Origin: Anaerolinea sp.
Lineage (GTDB): Bacteria; Chloroflexota; Anaerolineae; Anaerolineales; Villigracilaceae
Direction: 5' to 3'
Length of the DNA: 64,000 nucleotides
Assembly (NCBI GenBank): GCA_020719725.1
Contig: DYPU01000002.1
Location: forward strand, 1 to 64,000
Positions within the stretch are counted from its first letter, which is position 1. Every line of letters starts with the position of its first letter. The position numbers were made by a program, and so were the translations under genes. This document shows, in pieces, positions 58,704-64,000 of this stretch. The notes under the pieces are model-generated. The model ran no database searches and was not told where the DNA came from. It was given only the letters and a program-made list of their open reading frames with translations.

Positions 58704-59090
58704 ATGAAACTTAATCGTAAATCATTGTTTGTGATTTTTCTCGCTTTGGTTATGCTCTTTGGACTGGCTGCCTGTGGAACCACTGCGAGTGAAGCCGATG
58801 CTGGTGAATCGGATACTGCCGCTGAAGCCCCTGTCGTAGAAGAGTCTGCCGAAGGTGGTGAGATTGTGCCTTCGTTTGTTTTCACCAATACAGGTTCCAC
58901 GGATATTTGTGAACTGTATTTATCGCCTGCCTCGCAAGAGGATTGGGGTGTTGATCAATTGGCTGGGAACACCATCCCGGCGGGTCAGCAATTCCAGTTG
59001 AATAATATTCCCGCCGGTTTGTATGATGCCAAGGCTGTTGGTTGTGATGGCAGCGGGGAAGCAATTGTGCAATTGGATATTCAGAACTAA
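58704..59090 (+). CDS. Small secreted lipoprotein, unknown function
   Basis: 128 aa. Lipoprotein signal KSLFVIFLALVMLFGLAAC (Cys about 26), then an acidic Ala/Glu linker and a compact beta domain with two cysteines (STDICELYLSPASQEDWG and KAVGCDGSGE) and IPAGQQFQLNNIPAGLYDAK. This domain pattern recurs in Chloroflexi and cyanobacterial surface proteins, but I know no function for it; the two cysteines may form a disulfide. AAAAGGA precedes the ATG. Single gene followed by a terminator. Confidence 0.7.
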   Translation: MKLNRKSLFVIFLALVMLFGLAACGTTASEADAGESDTAAEAPVVEESAEGGEIVPSFVFTNTGSTDICELYLSPASQEDWGVDQLAGNTIPAGQQFQLNNIPAGLYDAKAVGCDGSGEAIVQLDIQN

Positions 59091-59114
59091 AGGCTGAGCT
59101 TTTTGCCTTCTCAG

Positions 59115-59150
59115 AAAAACTCCGGGCATTAATGGCGCTCGGAGTTTTTC
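59115..59150 (+). terminator. Intrinsic terminator after the small lipoprotein
   Basis: AAAAACTCCG pairs with CGGAGTTTTT, with inner GC pairs, and the right arm ends in T5 followed by C and T4. Confidence 0.8.
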
Positions 59151-59191
59151 TTTTGCGAAAATCGCAAAAATCACCGGCTTACAAACAAAAA

Positions 59192-59480
59192 TGCTATAAT
59201 CTGACCTGTTGTTTCGCCTTTCTCTTGGCGCTTTTGGGCATCACAGCCCCAGAAGTGATGTGACGTACCTGGCGTGTTGCCAGGGACGAAAAATCAGCGA
59301 AGTTTGACAGCATACAGGCTCCCGAAATCTCTGGTGAAGCGCAGGAGATATTTTCCCGGAGTCCAAAATCAGAAGATTTTGGACTGATTCAAAAGTTCCA
59401 AAACGTTTGAATCATCGCCATTTTGTATTGTTGCAAACCTGTCGTTGAAAACTCATCTTTTCTGTTAAGGAGAACACTGC
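59192..59480 (+). ncRNA. Long structured 5' leader of the cyclic-DPG synthase gene
   Basis: An extended -10 (TGCTATAAT, 59192-59200) would start transcription near 59207, giving a leader of about 275 nt. It holds successive stems: CATCAC/GTGATG; CCTGGC/GCCAGG (5-nt loop); a larger ATCTCTG/CAGGAGAT-type stem; a perfect 10-bp GTCCAAAATC-AGAA-GATTTTGGAC (59361-59384 region); and GATTCAAA/TTTGAATC. AAGGAG precedes the ATG. The length and stem density suggest a riboswitch or other cis-regulatory RNA, but it matches no class I recognise. Confidence 0.5.
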
Positions 59481-60803
59481 ATGTCCCCCATCAAAACCCT
59501 CATCATGGGAGCCGCCGGACGCGACTTCCACAACTTTAACACCTTCTTCCGTGGGAATAAGGATTATGAAGTCGTCGCTTTTACCGCGACCCAAATTCCC
59601 GATATCGACGACCGCCGTTACCCCGCCGCCCTGGCAGGTGATTTATACCCGGCTGGCATTCCGATTCATCCCGAAGAAGAGCTGGCTGAACTGATTCAAA
59701 AGCACGGCGTTCAGCAAGTAATTTTTGCCTATTCAGATGTGCCGCACGAATACGTCATGCACAAGGCTTCGACCGTCAATGCCCTGGGCGCTGACTTTCG
59801 CCTGATGGGTAGCAAATACACCCAGGTCAAATCGACCAAGCCGGTCGTCTCGGTCTGCGCTGTTCGCACCGGGTCCGGCAAAAGCCAGACCACCCGCCGT
59901 GTCTCGCTCATTCTGCGCGAAATGGGCTACAAAGTGGCCGCCATCCGCCACCCCATGCCTTACGGCGACCTGGTCAAGCAGGAAGTTCAGCGCTTCGCCA
60001 CCTACGCTGACCTCGACAAGCACGAATGCACCATCGAAGAGCGCGAAGAATACGAACCCCACATCGATAACGGCGTGATCGTCTTCGCCGGCGTCGATTA
60101 CGAGAAAATTTTGCGCGCTGCTGAAAAAGAAGTTGACATCATTCTGTGGGACGGTGGCAATAACGACTTCCCCTTCTACGTCTCAGACTTGCAGATCGTT
60201 GTCGCTGACCCGCACCGCCCCGGCCACGAGAGCACCTACTACCCCGGCGAAACCAACGTCCGCGCGGCAGATGTTTTCGTGATCAACAAAGTCGACACCG
60301 CCGATGCTGAGAATGTCATCAAAGTTCGCGAAGCCCTGCGCAAGATGAACCCGACCGCCATCATGATCGAAGGCGCTTCCCCGCTCTTCGTCGATGACCC
60401 TGAATCGATCCGTGGCAAGCGCGTTTTGGTCGTTGAAGACGGCCCGACCCTGACCCACGGCGAAATGGCCTACGGTGCCGGTTATGTCGCCGCCCGCCGC
60501 TTCGGCGCCAAAGAAATCGTCGACCCGCGCCCGTATGCGGTCAAATCCATCGCCGCCACCTACGTCAAATATCCGAAAACCGGCCCAATCCTGCCAGCCA
60601 TGGGCTACGGTGACGCCCAGATGCGCGACCTAGAGGCTACCATCGAAGCCGCCGACGTTGATATGGTCATCATCGGCACTCCAATCGACCTGACCCGCGT
60701 CATCAAAATCAACAAACCTTCCCAGCGCGTGCGCTATGAACTGCAAGAGATCGGCCAACCAACCCTGGAAGGTCTTCTAAAGGCCAAATTCGGCAAGAAA
60801 TAA
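59481..60803 (+). CDS. Cyclic 2,3-diphosphoglycerate synthase homologue (COG2403, P-loop NTPase)
   Basis: 440 aa. N-terminal Rossmann-like part (IKTLIMGAAGRDFHNFNTFF), then a P-loop in CAVRTGSGKSQTTR (about residues 131-144) and IILWDGGNNDFPFY, NKVDTAD (G4-like NKxD), and a C-terminal segment with YPKTGPILPAMGYG. The family includes the methanogen cyclic 2,3-DPG synthetase, but most bacterial members are uncharacterised, so the reaction is not certain. It has a long structured leader and its own promoter and terminator, so it is tightly controlled. Codon use is richer in GC3 than that of nearby genes, suggesting high expression. Confidence 0.85.
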   Translation: MSPIKTLIMGAAGRDFHNFNTFFRGNKDYEVVAFTATQIPDIDDRRYPAALAGDLYPAGIPIHPEEELAELIQKHGVQQVIFAYSDVPHEYVMHKASTVNALGADFRLMGSKYTQVKSTKPVVSVCAVRTGSGKSQTTRRVSLILREMGYKVAAIRHPMPYGDLVKQEVQRFATYADLDKHECTIEEREEYEPHIDNGVIVFAGVDYEKILRAAEKEVDIILWDGGNNDFPFYVSDLQIVVADPHRPGHESTYYPGETNVRAADVFVINKVDTADAENVIKVREALRKMNPTAIMIEGASPLFVDDPESIRGKRVLVVEDGPTLTHGEMAYGAGYVAARRFGAKEIVDPRPYAVKSIAATYVKYPKTGPILPAMGYGDAQMRDLEATIEAADVDMVIIGTPIDLTRVIKINKPSQRVRYELQEIGQPTLEGLLKAKFGKK

Positions 60804-60814
60804 CCCGAAATCAG

Positions 60815-60843
60815 GTAGGGGCGTAGCATTTTTACGCCCCTAC
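60815..60843 (+). other. Perfect 11-bp hairpin after the cyclic-DPG synthase gene
   Basis: GTAGGGGCGTA pairs with TACGCCCCTAC around a 7-nt loop, just after the stop codon. No T-run follows; it may protect the 3' end, with the true terminator 42 nt further on. Confidence 0.6.
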
Positions 60844-60884
60844 TGCGCCTCCGCACATCCGAAAACAAATAGCTGTGTTATCAG

Positions 60885-60917
60885 AACTGGGGACGGGTTG
60901 CCCGCCCCCAGTTTTTT
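60885..60917 (+). terminator. Intrinsic terminator after the cyclic-DPG synthase gene
   Basis: AACTGGGG-a-CGGG pairs with CCCG-c-CCCCAGTT around TTG, followed by a T-run. It isolates the synthase from bioY. Confidence 0.85.
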
Positions 60918-60944
60918 ACCTGAATTAGGAGATTTATCCCCGCT

Positions 60945-61322
60945 ATGACCACTCTCGCCCCGACCCTTACCACCCGTTTCTTGCCCGCCGTTGACCAGAA
61001 ACTGCGCGACCTTCTGCTGGTTTCCGCTGGCGCAGCCTATGCCTTCGGCCCAACCGGCGGCTACCTGCTTGGATTCATTGTCGCAGCCTACGTCACCGGC
61101 TGGCTGGCCGAGCGCGGCCTGGAGCGTAACTTCAGTACCTCGATTTTGCCCTTCTTGACTGGGACATTGGTTATCTACGCGTTGGGTGCCGCCTGGCTTT
61201 CCTGCTACATTGGCGCAGCGGCGGCAATTACCCACGGAATTTTGCCCTTTCTGCCCGGCGACCTTGTCAAACTGCTATTGGCCGCTCTTGCTTTGCCCGC
61301 TGCCTGGAAACTGACCAACTAA
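60945..61322 (+). CDS. bioY: Biotin transporter BioY with internal deletion
   Basis: 125 aa; BioY S-components are usually about 180-200 aa. The N-terminal stretch VDQKLRDLLLVSAGAAYA runs straight into FGPTGGYLLGFIVAAYVTGW, which in normal BioY lies after the first three helices. About 60 residues, including the VPVTxQT-like and LPVFxGG motifs, are missing. The C-terminal half (GTLVIYALGAAWLSCYIG and a final helix) is intact. AGGAG precedes the ATG and the frame is open, so it is an in-frame deletion. It may be non-functional, or an assembly artefact. Confidence 0.78.
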   Translation: MTTLAPTLTTRFLPAVDQKLRDLLLVSAGAAYAFGPTGGYLLGFIVAAYVTGWLAERGLERNFSTSILPFLTGTLVIYALGAAWLSCYIGAAAAITHGILPFLPGDLVKLLLAALALPAAWKLTN

Positions 61323-61347
61323 ACACTCCAACAAGCCTCGAGGCCCC

Positions 61348-62754
61348 ATGCCCAAACGTGACATCTACTTACTTTCGCCCAAAGCGCTTGCCCCCGAAAC
61401 CATCGCCGTCGCCTTTGCTAAAACCTCGCGCGCGCCCGAATCCTTTCGAGAAATTGCCGCCGAACTCACCGACGAGAAAAGCGCCCAATTTCACGAAAAA
61501 TGGGTGGTGGGATATGGGCACGCCTCGGTGGCCGAACACGCCGTTTTGCATCTGGCCCTCGAAAACGTCTCGCGGATTGCGGTCGAAGCCATCGAATCAA
61601 ACCGCCTGGCCTCCTACACCGAAAAATCGACCCGTTACCAAAAATGGGACAGCGACGCTTTTACCATTCCCCCCGAACTGCAAGATAGCCCCCTTCAGCC
61701 AGAATTTACGCGCACCGTGGGCCTACTCTTTGAAACCTACCAGCGCTCACTCGAACCCGTCAAAACCCTGGTCTCTGGGCAGGCTGCGCGGCGCGCCAAT
61801 GAAACGGACGAAGCCTACGACCGTCGCGTCCGCTCACAATACGTCGATTCTTGCCGCTTTCTGCTGCCCGCCGCCGCCAACGCCAACCTGGGCCTGACCG
61901 CCAATGGCCGCGTCATCGAAAACACCCTGCGCAAACTTCTTTCCCACCCTCTGGCCGAAGTGCGCCAAATCGGCGCAGAAATCAAACGTGAAGCCAGGGC
62001 CGAAATTCCAACCCTGGTCAAATATGCCGAGCCAGTTCCGTATTTGATAGAAACCATCCGCAATCTTTCCGCCTTGGCGCTGCCGTCAGATCACTCGACA
62101 GCCCCATTCTGTGAATTGATCGATTATGACGAATATGGAGAAGAGAAAATTTTGGCGGCAGCCTTGTACCGTTCGAGCGGAGTTGCCTACGCTCAAGCCC
62201 TGAATGCCGTCCGCGCCGCCCCTCAGCCGGTTCGCCGTCAGTGGGCCGAGGCGCTGCTGGGGCGGCTAACCCGCTTCGACATTCCCCTGCGCGAGTTGGA
62301 ACATGCCACTTTTACCTTTGACCTGATTATGGATCAGGGCGCATACGCCGAGTTTAAACGTCACCGCATGATGACGCAAACGCCGCAACGCCTGGGCTGT
62401 GATCTGGGCTACGTCACCCCGCGCCGCATTGTTGAAGCCGGTTTCGAGGCCGAATACCGGGCCGCGATGGATTGCGCGGCTGAAACGTATTATAAACTGG
62501 CCGCCTTTAACTCGGATGTGGCCCAATATGTAGTTCCCAATGGCTATAACCGGCGAGTGCTGGCTTCCTTCAACTTGCGCACTGCATATCACTTTTGTCA
62601 ACTACGCTCTGCGGCCAATGCCCACTTCTCGATTCGCCGCATTGCCCAAAAAGTGGCCGAAGAGATTCGGCGAGTGTATCCGCTCTTGAGTGAATTTATG
62701 TTTATAAAAGAGGATGAAACCTGGCAGGCTGTGGAAGAAAACTATTTTGGGTAA
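61348..62754 (+). CDS. thyX: Flavin-dependent thymidylate synthase, duplicated ThyX
   Basis: 468 aa, about twice the normal ThyX (210-250 aa). Two ThyX-like halves: N-terminal (about 50-235) with GHASVAEHAVLHLALENVSR then SNRLASYTEKSTRY (84-97) and FLLPAAANANLGLTANGR; C-terminal (about 310-460) with RHR (338-340), VVPNGYNRRVLASFNLR and HFCQLR. The canonical RHRxxSxNxxSxRY motif is split: the Ser-rich SxRY part is in the first half (with SNR in place of RHR), the RHR in the second. Each dUMP/FAD site may be formed by both halves. GAGG precedes the ATG. It replaces ThyA; no thyA is seen. Confidence 0.88.
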   Translation: MPKRDIYLLSPKALAPETIAVAFAKTSRAPESFREIAAELTDEKSAQFHEKWVVGYGHASVAEHAVLHLALENVSRIAVEAIESNRLASYTEKSTRYQKWDSDAFTIPPELQDSPLQPEFTRTVGLLFETYQRSLEPVKTLVSGQAARRANETDEAYDRRVRSQYVDSCRFLLPAAANANLGLTANGRVIENTLRKLLSHPLAEVRQIGAEIKREARAEIPTLVKYAEPVPYLIETIRNLSALALPSDHSTAPFCELIDYDEYGEEKILAAALYRSSGVAYAQALNAVRAAPQPVRRQWAEALLGRLTRFDIPLRELEHATFTFDLIMDQGAYAEFKRHRMMTQTPQRLGCDLGYVTPRRIVEAGFEAEYRAAMDCAAETYYKLAAFNSDVAQYVVPNGYNRRVLASFNLRTAYHFCQLRSAANAHFSIRRIAQKVAEEIRRVYPLLSEFMFIKEDETWQAVEENYFG

Positions 62755-62761
62755 TTTGCCC

Positions 62762-63004
62762 CTATCTACCCATTAGTTTTTTCTTTTGTTCCCGTTTTAG
62801 TGCCTTGATCGCTCGCTCGCGCTTCAAGGCACTAATTTTATCGGGTTGTTCTTCAATGTAAATCATTTTTACCGGGCGGCGGGTACTGGTATAGCGCGCG
62901 CCACTGCCGGCATTGTGTTGTTTTTCGCGCCGAGCCGGGTCTGTCGTCCAACCGGTGTAGAACGTGCCATCGGCACATTCCAGAATATAGCAATAAAATG
63001 GCAT
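62762..63004 (-). CDS. GIY-YIG nuclease domain protein (UPF0213-like)
   Basis: 80 aa stand-alone GIY-YIG domain: FYCYILECADGTFYTGWTTD holds the two-strand signature (YILECADGTFYTGWT), then RREKQHNAGSGARYTSTRRP with the catalytic Arg, and SALKRERAIKAL with the Glu. The ATG at 63004 is chosen because it begins at the domain and lies 4 bp after the tyrA-like stop; a longer frame would overlap that gene. The in vivo role of these single-domain proteins is unclear. Translational coupling to the upstream gene is likely. Confidence 0.88.
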   Translation of the reverse strand: MPFYCYILECADGTFYTGWTTDPARREKQHNAGSGARYTSTRRPVKMIYIEEQPDKISALKRERAIKALKREQKKKLMGR

Positions 63005-63008
63005 CTGG

Positions 63009-63974
63009 CTATTTCTGCCTGCCCAGCCCAAGCAAGCGTTCCAAAAAGCCTGTTTTGGGAGGAAGTTTTGGCCCGGCTGCTTCAATTTGAAGCCAATTGC
63101 CGGCTGTGCGCTCAGACCACCAGCGCTGACGCGCTTCGGCGGCCTGGCTAAGGGTAGAGGTCAGTTGGGCTTCGTCCCCGGCGGCAATTTGAGTGCGCAG
63201 GTTTGTCAGTGTTTGAAGATAGGCATCCAGGGCGCGTAAACTGGCTGCCGGGTTGATCAGGGCGGCTTGCGCCAGGGCTTGAGGCTCATCCTGGCTGGCG
63301 GCGGGCAGGCTGACAGCGGCATAGGCTCGCCCAGCCAGGCGGCGCATTTCCGGCCAGCCTGGCCCATCCACGGTTTGATGAATGAGGGCCGCTGAAAGCA
63401 GTTGTGGCAAAAGGTGGGCAGATGCCATCAGGTTGTCCGATTCCTGCAGGTCCATGAAAAACGATTCGGCGCCAAGCAATGCCACCAGATCGGCGGCCAG
63501 CTTGACGGCTGTGCCGGGTGTGCCTGGCGGGCTGATTATGCCCATTACGCCCCCTCGGAACAAATCGGCATGGGCCGGGCGTTCCAGGTCGGTAATATGG
63601 TGAGGGCTTAGGGCAGGAACCAGCCCAATATAATGATGGCCTGGCTCCAGGTCAGCTTGCCAGCCCGTAATCTGCCCTTTGATTGGTGAAGTATCTGCCA
63701 CGACAACGTTCTGGCGCAGGTCTGGCGCAATGCTGCGCAGGGTGGCTTTGATTGCGGGTATGGGCAAGGCCAAAATGACCAGGTCGGCTTGTTCCACGCT
63801 GCGCGGCAGGTTTAGCTCCACTTTGTCTAACGCGCCAAGTTCGCGGGCTTTGCTGGCGCGAACAAAGTTTTTGTCGTGGCCGGTGCGTTCAATTTTATCG
63901 GCATGGGCGGCGAGTGCCAGCCCAATAGACGTGCCTACTTGTCCCAGGCCAAGAATGGTTATTTTGAAGGTCAT
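63009..63974 (-). CDS. Prephenate dehydrogenase-like protein (TyrA family)
   Basis: 321 aa. N-terminal NAD-binding fold FKITILGLGQVGTSIGLALA (GxGxxG), then VILALPIPAIKATL and VVADTSPIKGQITGW, the conserved prephenate dehydrogenase region, HYIGLVPALSPHH, and an all-helical C-terminal domain. Usual TyrA has GxHPMAG at the substrate site; here the aligned stretch reads YIGLVPALSP, so prephenate specificity is uncertain. GGAGG precedes the ATG. The gene after it is a GIY-YIG protein. Confidence 0.8.
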   Translation of the reverse strand: MTFKITILGLGQVGTSIGLALAAHADKIERTGHDKNFVRASKARELGALDKVELNLPRSVEQADLVILALPIPAIKATLRSIAPDLRQNVVVADTSPIKGQITGWQADLEPGHHYIGLVPALSPHHITDLERPAHADLFRGGVMGIISPPGTPGTAVKLAADLVALLGAESFFMDLQESDNLMASAHLLPQLLSAALIHQTVDGPGWPEMRRLAGRAYAAVSLPAASQDEPQALAQAALINPAASLRALDAYLQTLTNLRTQIAAGDEAQLTSTLSQAAEARQRWWSERTAGNWLQIEAAGPKLPPKTGFLERLLGLGRQK

Positions 63975-64000
63975 ACCGCCTCCGGTTGTGATTTAGATTG

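Noticed and set aside
1-64000. Prophage, integron, insertion sequence or defence system
   Set aside because: No integrase, transposase, capsid, toxin-antitoxin, restriction or Cas genes were recognised. The GIY-YIG and NERD-like proteins are single genes without mobile context.

Overview
The window is a stretch of bacterial chromosome, most likely from a member of the Chloroflexota, class Anaerolineae. This is inferred from the gene families: Cys-anchored lipoproteins with Pro/Thr-rich linkers, PIG-V-like and ALG5/DPM1-like glycosyltransferases, a DUF6504 protein, a duplicated ThyX and a bacterial cyclic 2,3-diphosphoglycerate synthase homologue. A database search would be needed to fix the lineage. 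There is no phage, plasmid, IS element or CRISPR array; the accessory content is metabolic.

Layout. (1) 1-2,176: the start of tuf (minus strand) behind three tRNAs (Thr-TGT, Tyr, Thr-GGT), then trpS with a probable [4Fe-4S] motif, and dtd. (2) 2,173-31,114: a large carbohydrate region. A GH130 phosphorylase and a SIS-domain phosphosugar enzyme face a LacI regulator that has a textbook promoter and operator. The regulator is followed by a sugar ABC importer (binding lipoprotein plus two permeases, no ATPase), a clan GH-A hydrolase, GH18, a PIG-V-like mannosyltransferase, GH26, GH94, an efflux-type ABC system (adaptor, FtsX permease, two ATPases), GH3, GH5, a second GH94, a DUF4380 protein, a binding-protein homologue with no export signal, an AhpD-like protein and a TetR regulator. 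(3) 31,236-38,532: fatty acid desaturase, glgC, a P2A cation ATPase and a chromate-type transporter. (4) 38,521-46,310: rnhB, a GT2, a NERD-like protein, a small unknown, tRNA-Pro, an esterase, gatC-gatA, galE, an M50 protease and DUF6504. (5) 46,389-55,820: MaoC hydratase, class A PBP, panC, a GT-C membrane glycosyltransferase, a GT2 and ettA. (6) 55,847-64,000: glpK, fmt, a small lipoprotein, the cyclic-DPG synthase homologue behind a long structured leader, a BioY with an internal deletion, a double ThyX, a GIY-YIG protein and a TyrA-like dehydrogenase.

How the carbohydrate genes may fit together (inference). Surface lipoproteins (GH26, GH3, GH18, GH-A) cut beta-mannan, beta-glucan or chitin-like material. 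The importer brings in oligosaccharides, using an ATPase encoded elsewhere. Cytoplasmic GH94 (two), GH130 and GH5 enzymes, none with a signal peptide, finish the job by phosphorolysis or hydrolysis. The sugar 1-phosphates could feed GlgC just downstream. The exporter-like module between the two GH94 genes has no obvious substrate.

The most unusual items are: a C-terminal AbrB-like domain on an ABC ATPase; a leaderless-looking promoter class (fmt, DUF6504, gatC, the GT-C gene); two structured leaders (before the second GH94 and before the cyclic-DPG synthase); a perfect 16-bp inverted repeat that encodes part of a signal peptide; an AT-rich in-frame insertion in a GH94; the binding protein without a signal; the BioY with a missing middle; and the ThyX duplication with its signature motif split between the two halves.
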